A DNA stretch of 64,000 bases from Dermatemys mawii (lineage: Eukaryota; Chordata; Testudines; Dermatemydidae). A model generated the notes under the pieces. That model did no database searches. It saw nothing but the letters and a program-made list of their open reading frames with translations, and was not told the origin of the DNA. Below are positions 40,791 through 52,578 of this stretch, one piece after another. The DNA lies in assembly GCA_007922305.1 (NCBI GenBank), contig ML677334.1:20054425-20118424 (forward strand), written 5' to 3'. The translations under genes were made by a program, and so were the position numbers. The first letter of the stretch is position 1. Each line of letters begins with the position of its first letter.

Positions 40791-43700
40791 GTATCTTGCC
40801 CTTACAAAGGGAGGATGTAAGGTGGGCAGGAGAGAAAGTGGTCCCTTTGCACACACAGCTTACCCACACACCTGCAGTAGGGCCAGCACATGTAGGGCCA
40901 GTTTGGCCCTACATGTGCCATTGAAAGAAAGCAGTTAGAAGCTAAAAGACCTGTTTCCATTTGGCACAATATCCATTTTAAACTAGCACTGGAATAAAGA
41001 GACTTCACTTGACTCTGTCTCTGCCAACTTTCAGCAGCATGCGTGACAGAATGATGAAATTGATGTGTGACTGATTGCTCCTTGTAATTATGTAAATTAT
41101 ACTTTTCTCAAGGAAGATTTTTGTGCCAATTATTGTAACATCTAAGGAAGGCAAGCACAAAACCAACAGTCACATACCGTATGTAAAACTGTAACTGGCA
41201 GAAGAACAATTTGTAATAAGTCTGTCCAAAACCAAAATCAATCAATCACTCGTTGCATCAAAATTAGTGCAATGACTAGATAAAATTGTCTGGAATAAAT
41301 ACCGGATTTAGCATTTACTTAAGATATTGATATTTAAATACCCAAACTGTGTATACATTCCTTTACAGTAGCTTTTCAATGAATTATACAAGGAAATTAT
41401 TCACTTATCGTATGCATTTTTATACTGATTTGTAGAAGATTAATCATTTATGTATACAATATTTCATAAATATTTCAAGATGGGGAAAAAGTTGCATTTT
41501 TACAATTTCTGATTTTTAGTTTTTCAATTTTGAGTAATTATAGCTACTTTATAATGTACTATAATTACTTGCAAAATACCAAACTTTTATCTAAGTTGAT
41601 AGGTTTATAATTAGCATATAGAAGAACTTCCTTTTTAAAGATGATTGTTTAAAGCTATGTTGGTTCATTTAAAAAACCTTTTCCAAATGCAAGCAACTAA
41701 TTGGTGGTCTCTCAGTGTGCCATTTTGGTCTCTCAAAATGTCAATCTGTGTTGATATTAGAAAGTATTGCTGCAGCTTATAGTATCACTATACTTTCTTA
41801 AAGGGAACAATTTTTTTTTCACTAGAGATGTTCCAATTACATTGGTGTGTGTTATAGGTTAAGTACATCCAAAATGAAGTAAAAAAAACCACCTCTGGAT
41901 ATTAGAATAATGCTCTAGTTCATTTTTATAAAGGGGAAAACAAAATCTGTTGTCAGATAGGTTCCTTAAAGAGACACTGTTAGAACTGTGTTGTACTCCT
42001 TCCCCCATCCACAGGTTTTGTGTAGCCTAATATTAATAGAAATGGTTTTATGAATGTTCATAGATTTCAGCAAGAACTGTTTTTGATTTCAAGTTAAACA
42101 TTTGTTTGCAATGTTTATACCAGAGCACACAGCAGTGTGGTAATTACAGTATGAAACCTGCAAAACGAAATGGACTAAAACAAAAGTAAAATTCCAGTGT
42201 CCAGGTACAAGGCAGAAGTTAGACTCTGGAATCTTGCATAGCACCAGCTCTTAGGGCGGCTATGAAAATGGATCAGCCAATAAAGACTCATATCAGGGAA
42301 TCAGAAGATGCAAGGCTTCCTCTGGTCACCTCGCCGTTGTCAAGAGGATGATGCTGTGGCCCTATCCTCTACTCCCAAATTACCCTGGGACAAAGTGACC
42401 CACCACTCCCCTGTCTTCCTTCCTGCTGCTTCATTCAAACCTGCGGTGGGGCTAGGCCAAATCATCCAAACTGGAGCTTGAAATGTAAACAAGCACTATA
42501 AATAGTAGAGATGCTGGTTCTTAATTTGCTTAATAAAACATCTTGCCTAAGAGAATCCCTTTAAAATGCAGACAATGTGGCTTCTGCTATTGAAACTAAA
42601 GTGGTCTAGTTCCTTTGCAGTCCATTTATTAGAATATGACTATATTGCTGTTAGACTATTTTAATTTTTGCACTCCTCTAAAATCACTGCTCATGGACAG
42701 CCAGCCTTGGGGAATGAAGTCCTCCACGTATCCAGAGACGAGGGACAGCATAGGCAGTGTCCATGAAAGCTTCCTCATATTGTCTACTAATATGCTCCCA
42801 TACTGAATTAGAAGAAATTCCTCTGGGATAATAATAAATAGTTCAGTCTCCATGGCCCTTCTTGCCAAAATTCACAGAAGCCACAGAGCAGCCACTAGAT
42901 GGTAACACCTTCCAAGGGCTATCATTCTAAAACAGATTTGAAAGAACAACATAAAAGTGAAATTCTCAGCACTGCGTTACCAATCCCTTTAGTTACCTAC
43001 TGCCTGGTTTTATTTTTTAAAGGTGACCTACACAAGATTTCTTTTAAAGTCAGGTTTGTGCTTTTTTTGTTGTTGTTGTTTGTGTTTTGTTTATGATTTA
43101 TATAGAAGCTCTTAAAGTTGGGGGGGGGGGGTTTGTTTTATTTTGATGGGGCCCCCCCCATGGTAGGTTTTGGATATGGTCTTTTTGTTTGGTTTGGGTT
43201 TGTTGTTTTTCTTTTTTTACACTTCAGAAATATCAGGAATGTGAAATATGATGTTCCTTTGTGGTATTGGAGAACTTTTTGGAGTGGCACCAAAGAAATT
43301 ATTGAGACCTTAATAGAAGAAGATGTCAGATGTTTGACAAAAATATCTTTTCTGTCAATTGTTTACTCTAGGCACTGGAGTTCAATAGATGTCAACAAGT
43401 AAAAAGTGCCAAATTGTTCATACTAAAAGTCCTTTACCTTTATCTTTTCAGCATCACTTTCACTCTTTTCTGTAGTGAGATCATACTGCCACTCATACTC
43501 CAGTTTCCATGTATCTTTCTGGCTAGACAAGACCTGAATTTCAAATATTAAAAAGTTTTTGGAGGGAAGTGGAGGGAAGGGTTGGTGGTGGAATAGATTA
43601 TATATTATGTCAAATCTATATGATATTTCAAGCACAAGAGAACACAAATCTATTTTTCCCCTTTGTAATTTGAACACTAGAGGTTTGTTCGACTGTGCAT

Positions 43701-43815
43701 ACAACTGTAGCTGATCAGAGAAAACTGACCTAAAGTGGTATACAGAAAAAATTGCAACCTTATCTGTCCAAGAGCATATATGAATTGAACAAAACAAATG
43801 TAAAAAGGACACACT
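40791..43815. other. intron, low-complexity patches only
   Basis: A local inverted repeat around 'agggccagcacatgtagggcc' lies near 40880-40918, and T/G-rich runs with a G10 tract lie at 43065-43210. Open frames crossing the T/G-rich patch are low-complexity artefacts. Confidence 0.45.
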
Positions 43816-44212
43816 GGTGGGGGTGGCCAGCCTGTGGCTCTGGAGCCACATGTGGCTCTTCAGAAGTTATGATGTGGCTACTTGTATAAGCACTGACGCC
43901 GGGGCTGGAGGTACAGGCACCGACTTTCCAATATGCCAAGGGGGTGCTCACTGCTCTACCCCTGGCTGTACCACAGGCCCTGCCCCCATTCCAACCTTTC
44001 TTGCTCCCTCTTCTGAACCTGCAGTGCCATCGATCCTCCCCACCAGAGCCTCCAGCATGCCATGAAACAGCTGATGGGGGGGGCACTGATTGGTAGGGTG
44101 CCAGTGGGTGGGAGGCACTGGGAGTGAGGGGCTCCTGACATATTACTGTGGCTCTTTGGCAATGTCCAATGGTAAATTCTGGCTCCTTCTCAGCTCATAT
44201 TGGTCACCTCTG
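43816..44212. mobile_element. hAT MITE, GC-rich, about 400 bp
   Basis: The left end GGGGGTGGCCAGCCTGTGG and the right end ATATTGGTCACCTCTG are inverted relatives of the CAGGGGTGGCCAACC terminus of a turtle element. Inside are 'agccacatgtggctcttcagaagtta' and 'ctgtggctctttggcaatgtcca', both characteristic. No target duplication is readable. Frames at 43760-44162 on either strand are chance. Confidence 0.8.
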
Positions 44213-46764
44213 CAATAAAACAAAAGTAGGAAGTAAAAGAGCAAGAAACAAAAAGCCTTTATATTTCAGCAGATTGGATTTGTTGTTTAGTGGCTCAGAT
44301 TATTGTTTGTTGCTCTATTTAGATTAATAGTTTGGCTCTTGTTGCCTTGCTTTCTGTGTACAGAAGACTTGGCACATAGCATGTCTTTCACAGTACTGGT
44401 ACCGTCAAAGTGGGAAGACCTGTTAGAGGACGTTCACCCAAGATGGATTGGCAGACAATAGGAGAATATCCTTTTCACAGAAAGCTCATCAGGAAAGCAT
44501 CAGCCCAACTTGTCTGTAGCTAGTTGAATGCACATCAGAGCCATGATTAACTCTAATGAGTGACTAGGGATTTATTGTTTGCTTAGAGATAAGACATGGG
44601 CTTCCTTCGTTGGCACTTTCAGCCAAATAGTGCAGTCTGAGTTTGCTAAACCATTTTTTTCTTTTATCAAAGCCTTTACAATACTTAGGTGCTTTTTGTT
44701 GTTGTTGTTGCAAATTGTCTGAACCCTTGTCATTTGGGCCACAGAAATCTGGATGTTCTTTACTTGAATCACATGTTCTGCATCCAACAGTGCTTTTTCT
44801 GTTCAAGGCTTGCCCTCCTCCCCAAAGCTGAAATAAATCAAAGTTGGTTGAGACTCAGTCGCAATAAATCAAGACCTGTCCAAAACTGGAGCCTGCCCAG
44901 TCAAAATGTCATAGCTTGGCTTTCACTGAGGATTAATTAAAGGCCTGATATAAAGCCCAGATGTGCTTCAGGAGAGTAGCAAAATGCCTGGTGGTGACTT
45001 TACTAAAAACCAAGTCTCCCCATTAATCTGCCCACCCAAGAACATGGAGGAAGATAAGGTTAGGAGGGAGGGAAGGAGTAAACTGAATCAAGCATGTTCT
45101 CTCTGATTTTACAACATCTACTTTAGTGGAAAACAAGACAAGCTCTATGTTGTAACACCTTTGGAAAAAATAATAAAGTTGCATATAATAATTCTAACAG
45201 CAGCAGTGAACATAATTGTTAAAAATTTCTACATTAATCAGGCGGTGGGAGAAAACTAACACAGTGAATCAACTTTTATTATATTAAAATAAAAACCAAC
45301 TAGGTCCAGTGATTGAATTTGTTTGGTTCCTGTTCTGCATTAAATTTCTGAAAGTCATTGTGACTAAAATGATTTAGCTGAAGATTCCTGAGACTCTGAT
45401 AGGGATGGATATGAAAAAAAATTGAATTAAATTCTGAATGCTTTCAATGTGATCCTCTGAGGATTCCAACTTTAGTTCCAGATAAGTGACTATCCAACTG
45501 AACAGTGTGCATGAAAGAGACACCATTTCAGCTCTTAAAATGAACCAGATTGAAAAGAATGCTTTGACTTGATGTATAATGTATGGCTGTACTCACTTTA
45601 TTTCCTGGTCACCGGGACCTGAAGCATTCCTGAAGTGAATAAAATACTAGTGAGCAGCATAAAAAATCATTTTAAAAGGGTATTGCTTGCAAACTGAGTG
45701 CTTCAGACAGCTTGTGTGAATATGATTATCCCAAAAGCTCCATTGTCTTAATGCTTCAAGCTTGACGTTCCTGAATGATGCATGCTCATTTGATAAAATG
45801 TGATGTGAAAAATGCTGAATAGAACTGAATAGACACCATGGTGATGGCTATGATATGAGAAACTGAACGGAACTGTATTTCACCATTGAAATCTCTGTTG
45901 TGGGTCTGTACATTCCAGTTGTTTTCAGGTGTGGCTGTTATGTTAGTGGGATCATATCATAGTTGTCAGCAGTTCTGTGTGAGATTATGAGAGATGGCCA
46001 GCCCTTCTTATCTCTCTCCATTAATGGGTAAATGAATGTTGTCACTCAGAACAGGACTGGAGGCATAGCGGGGCTTAAACACATGTATCTACAAAATGAG
46101 AGTCAAGGGTATAGCAATTCTTTATTAAGAGCAAAACAACAAGGCTTGCTACAAGCCTGGGTGTGAATGGTTAACTTCAATGGCAGACTTCATAATTCTG
46201 TTGCATTTATTTTGTTCCTATGTCGTATATTTGATAAGTGTGTCCCTGTGCCTGTTTGGTAAGATGTAATATAACTGATCCTAAATGTAATATATGTGTC
46301 ACATGGCTGGAGAGAAATTGATATGAATGAAGGGCAAAATCCTTTTCTGGACAGTACAGTGAAGATGAAGCCAGTGATTGTGATAGATGTATTCTCTATT
46401 CCAGAAATCCTACCTGCTTGGTCGGACTTGGGCAGCATGTGGCTGGATGCACATTTCTGCATCTTAAAAAGCAGCAATTTACATCATCATGCTGCTGTAC
46501 ATGACTGACTGTAGCTCATTCCTTCATCTCCATCCAGCCACCTTCTTGCTAATCTTGTCCCTATCCTCTTGCTATAAAACCATGCTGTTTCTTCTGTCTC
46601 TTTTTCTCAATCTTATGTTACATTGGGACTGTTATCCCTCTTCTTCTCCAAATTCCCCCTCACTCTCCTTCTTAAACCTGTAACTTTTCTTTTCTCTTCC
46701 TCTCCAATAATCTCTCCCCATTCTCCCAGGGAACTATTGTTCCACTCTTTGTATGTCTGTTTTA
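44213..46764. other. intron, mostly unique sequence
   Basis: No element was recognised. The stretch 45560-45930 is free of known repeats and rich in homeobox-like words (ttaat, attat), a weak candidate for conserved non-coding DNA. Confidence 0.35.
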
Positions 46765-46870
46765 CCTGTCTGCCTTAGATGGTAAGCCCTTTGGGGGCAG
46801 GAAGGATGGCTACCATGTGTTTGTAAAGTACTGTAGAAATAGACAGTTGATTGTTGTTATTATTACAAAT
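46765..46870 (+). repeat. ancient L3/MIR-like 3' tail
   Basis: 'tagatggtaagccctttgggggcaggaagg' followed by 'atgtgtttgtaaagtactgtagaaat' and a (TTATTA) end follows the common tail 'tagattgtaagctctttggggcaggga...tgtttgtacagcgcctag...'. The hAT element was inserted just after it. Confidence 0.65.
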
Positions 46871-47593
46871 CCTTTTTAGTGGTGGTAGAGCAGTGGTTCT
46901 CAACTGATGGTCCAAGGCCACTGGTCCATGGTGACTTTTTCGGTGGCCCACACGAATATTGTCCAAAGTCAGATAGTGTGAGCAGGCACTGCCATTAGGC
47001 TGTTTTACGCCGTGTTCACAAGCACGAGGCGTGTCATCCATAGCATCATCTAAACATGACCGCGGTTTGTTGCCAGTAACTTCCGTCTAAGGCTCAGAGC
47101 ATCAGTGTAGCTTCTGCCATCATGCTGAGTGGTTGTCGTGTCGTTCGTTCTGTGATAAATGTGCTGTTTTAGTTTGTTTATAATTTCTGTTGTAAAATGT
47201 AAGTTTGCACACAATTTTCAACTTTATGTTCATTAGTTTATTACACACTTTTTATTTCATTTGTGGCTTTTTTGTATTGGGATTTTAACGCAGATTGTAA
47301 GACAAAAACTTTTATATATATACCTGTTGAATTTATCAGGTTGGCTTGAAAGTAATTTTGGTTTTGACAGTACTAAGTTAAACAATCTACTCCCAAAATA
47401 AATAATACTTTAATGTTGGTATCACAGGTTAATAAAATATTATCTGTTAAAAAATAACCCTAAAATATGTTTTTACTCAACCAAATACAAGAGATAAAAA
47501 CTAACTGCCATAGTTTATTTTTTCGTAGCCCATGTAATGTGTACAGTACGAGTTAGAATAGATTATTATATTGTAGTTCCAATTTTTGCCACT

Positions 47594-47663
47594 GGACAAC
47601 TTATTTTGGGACATCTATATCAGTGATTTATAATTACTATACGTCTCCCAAAATAAATAGTCC
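47594..47663. repeat. inverted repeat in the hAT 5' region
   Basis: Arms 47594-47614 and 47643-47663 match at 17 of 21 places when one is inverted (core TTATTTTGGGA). It could be a regulatory stem of the transposon or a small later insertion; not resolved. Confidence 0.6.
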
Positions 47664-47708
47664 GTTCAAAAAATCAAAATTTCATTGTAACGCCACAGAT
47701 CTGATATA

Positions 47709-49381
47709 ATGGCAATGACAGGAAGGAATGCCAAGCGCAAGTATTCAAAGGGCTACATCAAATTCAGCTTCACTTGTCAAGAAAAAGAAGGTGTGGATTT
47801 TCCACAAAGTGTTATTTGTTTCCAAGTCTTGGGGAATGACTCAATGAAGCTGGCTAAGCTGAAACTCCATCTCGAAAAGTGTCATCCAAACTTGTTGCAA
47901 AAAGATGAAGATTATTTTGAGTGGTGGTTATCAGGTCTGAAACAATAACACTTCGATTCAACAGGTGCGTTCTACAAAAATACAAGCAATGCAGTGAGCA
48001 CGTCCTACATTGTTGCATATAAAGTTGCACAGGTCAAAAAGCCTCATTCTGTTGTAGAGCAACTTGTGCTCCCCTGTGCAAAAGAGACGGTGTGGCTAGT
48101 TCTTGGCGAGGAAGCTGAATGTTATATCTGTCTCTAATGACACAATATCGAGATGGATAAATGAGATATCACAGAACATCAATGAACAAGTTGTGGATGA
48201 AATAAAGAAGTCTCCATTGTTTGCCATACAATTGGATGAATCGACCAACATCTCATTGTTCTCCCAGCTATTAGTGTTCACACGATATATGGTTGAAGTA
48301 GACTTCAAAGATGAGTTTCGTTTTTGTAAGACTCTTGATACCACCACAAAGGCTCAAGATGTGTTTGAAATTGTTAACAATTTCTTTGAAGTGCATTGTC
48401 TGGATTGGGCAAATCTTGTGGGTGTCACCACTGATGGTGCACCTGCCACGCAGGGCTCAAGATCAGGCTTCCAAATGTTGGTGAAACAGCATGCTCCAAT
48501 GGTAACTGGAGTTCATTGCTTCATTCATAGGGAAGCTTTGGCATCAAAAACGTTGCCAGGACATGACTTATGACTTTGATGTGTTGCTGTTCTACACTTC
48601 TGGACAGTGGTTGTCAGCAGGGAATGCACTCAACAGAGTTTTCCAGTTGAGAGAGGAGTTGGATTTGTTTCTTCAGGCTCAAGGGAAAGAGGAATTCCGA
48701 AATGTGTTGATACACTCACATTTAGAATTTGCGTATCTCGTTGATATTTTTGGAATCTTGAACAAACTGAATCTTCAGCTGCAAGGGAAAGGTGCAAATC
48801 TGTTCTCTCAACAAAGCATCATCAAGGCTTTTCTTGGCAAATGGGAACTCTGGATTGTAAGAGTTGAAGGCAATAATTTAGTTCAATTTCCATATGTGGA
48901 TGCCATGCTCGGGAAAAAGGAAGCCATTGAGATGCAAATTCTTGATCATTTACAAAAACTACGAAATGAATTCCAACGATACTTTTCAGAGGTGGACAGG
49001 ACAAAGGATGGATTATCTTTCATCAGGAATCCATTCACAAAAGATGTTAAAAGTGTTCCAAAGGATCTGCAGGAGGAATTTTTGGATCTGAAAAATGATT
49101 TTGCGACCCAAGACGTGTACTAGCAGTCTACCATAGAGAAATTTTGGGTCAGCGTGACCGGGAGTTACCCAAATCTGTCAGCACATGCAGTCAGATTTCT
49201 TTTGCCATTTACATCAACTTATATGTGTGAGATGGGATTTTTGTGTTTGTTGCACGTGAAGTCCAAAGAAAGGAGTCGGCTCACAGTGGAAAGCGATATT
49301 CGTTGTGCATTACCAAGTACCACTGCAAACATTGAAAAGCTTGCCAGTGAGAAGAGAATCCAAACATCTAGTAAGAAATAA
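47709..49381 (+). pseudogene. hAT transposase (ZBED5/FAM200-like), broken
   Basis: Four open pieces in order match the hAT transposase family that also gave rise to vertebrate ZBED5 and FAM200. 47709-47948: BED zinc finger region, where the first Cys of the expected C..C pair is Ser (PQSVIC) and the HLEKCHP histidines remain. 48103-48573: catalytic core with first Asp in LDESTN and second Asp in TTDGAPA. 48563-49123: the middle helical region with QWLSAGNALNRVFQLREEL. 49154-49381: hATC dimerisation region, CEMGFLCLLHVKSKERSRL, with the third acidic residue, ending TSSKK. Damage: a TAA at 47946, a frame change before 48103, a probable ~100-bp loss around 48570 where the chain jumps from 'LPGHDL' to the QWLS motif, and a TAG at 49121. 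The last two pieces are in the same frame. Cannot be functional. Confidence 0.92.
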
Positions 49382-49527
49382 ATAAATTTCAAACCAAAAT
49401 GTGTCTGCTCTTTTTAATCATGTCTCAAGCAAAAAAAGGGGGCGGGGGGAAAAGGAGGTGATCCATGAAAATTTTTTGATTGGCCTGGTGGTCCATGGAC
49501 TGAAGCAAGTTGAGAACCACTGTAGAG

Positions 49528-51040
49528 GATTAAGAGGCTGCAGTTTGCAAGTGGGAATATTAGCTTGGGATTGCCTTCTAACTCTCTGATGAGGCCGGAG
49601 GTGAATTCATGCCTTGTTGCTTTTGAATGTGTGAAGCAAAGAAGCTTCCCCAGAGGGCACCTGTGCAATGAAGGGAAGGAACTAGTCCCCAAGTGTGTTT
49701 GCTTTAGCAAAATAATAATAATAGTAATAAAATTTAATTACAAACAGACACTGTGGTTTAATTCGAGGAAGGGATTTACCTTAATTAACACCAAGTTACA
49801 GCATTTTTGTGTCCCAGAATATTGAGCAATGGAGAGTCACTCCCATGCATGCTTTCTCTCTGGAGAAACAGAATTATAGCAGCCTTGCATCGCAGCAACT
49901 TAAGTCACCTTTTAGAACAATGGGTGGCTTTGAGGTAGCTGACATTGAGCGGTGTTTTGCTCACCTCCTATTTTTATGTGATATTAGGTGAACAATGTCT
50001 GAGGAAAAGCCTAGAAAAGTGAGGATTACAGCAGAGAATCTGTATGTACTATTTGAACAGTAACTGACCGGTGTAAGGTATAACACCTGTTGTATTGTTA
50101 TTTTATGTGATACTTCTGAGTTCCATAACATAGCAACGTGCAGTAGCAACATTATGGTTAGGGGCCCCTCTCTATTATTATGTCATAGTCTATCTATAAT
50201 TTAGCCATACAGTTTCACTGTGGTTTTAGATTTAGCAATGGACATCAAAGCCTGGGAGCATTTTAAAATTTTGGTTTTTAACAATTTTTCACCAAGTTCA
50301 GTCTTTAAGTCAGGATTTCAAAACATGGGGGTGGTTTTGTGCTAAAATTAAAAGCCTGCTCTGGTTCTAAAAGTTTTTGCAGCCAAGTCCTTAATGTGAG
50401 TTGGGAGTGGGGGTAAGGAGTGGAGGTGGAGAAGTAAATATAAAGCAGTTAATTGTTTAAAATTTGGCAATTTGTGACTGTATATGCTCAGGAGCTTCCT
50501 CCCCACACCACCAATACCCAATGTTTTCTTTTTCTCCTGGGTGGTCCACAGCATCCCTGTTGGTTTTCCCAACTTTGCACCTCCCTCATTTTCTCTATCT
50601 TTACTTTCCCTGTTTGGAGGCCCTCCCTTCACAGCCATCGTCCTTCCTGCTGAAGGAGACAGGTGACGACTCCTTTTGGAGTGAGGCAATGATGCTCTTT
50701 ATTGTGTGTGCATAGAACCAAGGGGGGATGGGTTATACAGAAGACATGAGGAAAAATTTAGCATAGGTAACAATTCTGAATCTTGAATTTCCCAAGGCCG
50801 AGCCCAATGAAGATGTCCTCTCTATTAAGGTATGAAAGGGTCTATAAGATTCTTCCCTAACCATTTGTCCTTGAACCTGCCTTATGGATAAGATATTGTC
50901 CAGCTAAGACAGGTCATTCTACGTCTTTCTCCCATGTAGATGGTAGTGTGGGGAAGGTGACAATGGGATAGTTGTCTGGATATTACTGTCAGGGAACTCC
51001 TAGGTAGCGTTGGAAACAGTTTGCTTTCTCCTTCATAGAG
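49528..51040. other. intron, no recognisable feature
   Basis: The frames at 50348-50715 overlap on both strands in a C/T-rich patch and show no family features. Confidence 0.4.
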
Positions 51041-51041
51041 G

Positions 51042-51125
51042 GCTAGATCCTCTGATGAAATTAAGTATACCCCATTCAGAATAAGGGAGTTATGTTGATT
51101 TATGCCAGTTGAGGAATTGCCCAGG
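51042..51125. repeat. short palindromic reptile repeat
   Basis: 'ggctagatcctctgatgaaattaa' and 'gatttatgccagttgaggaattgccc' are rough inverted ends of the common 'ccagatcctcagctggtgtaaat' element. Confidence 0.55.
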
Positions 51126-51306
51126 ATATGATTTAGTTATATGGGCCCACGTGTGTTATAGTTATGGATGAGCTTTTTGTGGGTGTCATTTGCGGGCTGT
51201 ATGATGCTTGTTTTGGAAAGTGTATGTGTGTGAGAGAGAGAGAAGTATATGCACACTACAGTAGTGGCTTATTGATAGTGGCTCTTTGAAATCAGAACTT
51301 GGATTC

Positions 51307-51985
51307 AGGCCTTGTCTACACTATAAAGTTGTACTTCTCTAATCATGCCAGTATAGTTAAAGCAGTGCAGTCCCCCTAGTGTGGAAACAGTTATTAGGAG
51401 AATGGTGCTTTATATTAGAATAGTTATTCCTGAATAGGAAGGGGAATAACTGTACTGGTAAAAGGCACTTTTATGTTGGTGTAATTGTGTCCACACTAGA
51501 GCTTTTCCAGGTACAATAGAACCTGAGAGTTATGAAGTGACCAGTCAACCACAGATCTCATTTGGAACTGGAAGTATGCAGTCAGGCTGCAGCAGAGAGC
51601 AAAAAAAGCAAATACAGTATAGTACTGTGTTAAACATAAACTACTAAAAAAAAAAAGGGAAAGTTTTTTAAAAAAAGATTTGACAAGTTAAGGAAACTGT
51701 TTCTGTGCTTTAACCATTATAATTAAAATGAAATAAAACAGCATTTTTTTCTGTGTAGTAAAGATTCAAAGCTGTATTAAGTAAATGTTCAGTTGTAAAC
51801 TTTTGAAAGAACAACCATAATGTTTTGTTCGGAGTTAAGAGCATTTCAGAGATACAAATAACCTCCATTCCCAAGGTGTCCATAACTCTCAGGTTCTCCT
51901 GTATAACTATTCCAGTTAAAAAAACACCACCACCACGTCTAACCAAAATAGTTATATCTGTAAAACATTTAAACATAGACTGTAG
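51307..51985. mobile_element. inverted-repeat DNA element, interrupted
   Basis: The left end 'aggccttgtctacactataaag' belongs to the same terminal family as 11406-11692. The right half, after the insertion, is 'taactattccagttaaaaaaac' and 'aaccaaaatagttatatctgtaaaac', with a worn terminus near 51985. The two halves (51307-51511 and 51904-51985) join into one element of about 290 bp if the inserted piece is removed. Confidence 0.75.
51514..51901. mobile_element. Tigger/mariner-type MITE, 388 bp, nested
   Basis: Inverted ends of about 23 bp (left CAATAGAACCTGAGAGTTA; right, inverted, CAGGAGAACCTGAGAGTTA) are bordered by TA on both sides (51512-51513, 51902-51903), the target duplication of Tc1/mariner-like elements. 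The body (caaccacagatctcatttgg..., aaacataaactac...) is a familiar turtle repeat. No coding capacity. It lies inside another DNA element and is therefore younger. Confidence 0.88.
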
Positions 51986-52570
51986 TTTCTGAAGACGTGT
52001 TATAGATTGCAGGCTTTGGTCTGTAATGATATGGATAAGTGAAACATCCAGAGTTTCGCAGGAAATCTTTTAACAAAGTTGGAAACAGAAACTACATCTC
52101 CTCAGTCCCAGTCCCGTGTCTTGACCACATATTGGCCAGCAATATGGATGCTTGCAGTTCCCATTAACTTCATATATTTCAGGATAGAATCCCTCCTCCC
52201 CCACACCCGCCTGTTTCAGTTTCCCATCAGTAAAATGGGTACACAAATAATGGTCTGCATTGTAGTGATTTTGAAGGTCCTAGTTAATTCCTATAGTATG
52301 GAACTTCATCCTTATCTTAGCCCAGCCTCACTTTGAAACATCTTCAAACTTAAGACCCTCAATTTGTTTGCAGTTTTACGAGGGTATTTTTTATTATGTT
52401 TTACAGTGCTTCAAAACGTTATTGTATAAATCTCCAGATTGTTATAGCATCTCAGCAGGGTTGGGATGCGTTTTAGAAAAAATTATTAGTATTTAAAGTA
52501 GTTGGACTTAACTTGAAAGTCTGTGTAAATAGTATAACCCACTATTTGCTTACCAAAGCAAAATGCCTTA
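51986..52570. other. intron, no recognisable feature
   Basis: AT-rich unique sequence; nothing was identified. Confidence 0.4.
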
Positions 52571-52578
52571 CCATAGAA

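Larger units (their letters stand above)
46891..49522 (+). mobile_element. hAT DNA transposon, nearly full length, decayed
   Basis: Perfect 15-bp terminal inverted repeats: CAGTGGTTCTCAACT (46891-46905) and AGTTGAGAACCACTG (49508-49522). Both ends also share ggtccatgg-type words further in. Flanking TAGAG is present on both sides (46886-46890, 49523-49527), a 5-bp direct repeat shorter than the usual 8 bp of hAT. About 0.8 kb of AT-rich sequence precedes the transposase remains (47709-49381), which occupy most of the rest. It is the only element in the window that still shows both termini and its own transposase. Confidence 0.93.

Noticed and set aside
43065..43210. Glycine/phenylalanine-rich frame at a T/G-rich patch
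   Set aside because: Low-complexity sequence with long G, C and T runs explains it.
43423..43851. 142-codon frame on the minus strand
   Set aside because: No recognisable domain, no splice-bounded structure, and its start runs into a hAT MITE; most likely chance.
47330..47370. 'aggttggcttgaaagtaattttggttttg' resembling a mariner/MADE1 terminus
   Set aside because: No inverted partner or TA-flanked end was found nearby, so it was left as part of the hAT element.
50348..50715. Overlapping 60-113 codon frames on both strands
   Set aside because: C/T-rich strand bias keeps several frames open; no domain or splice evidence.
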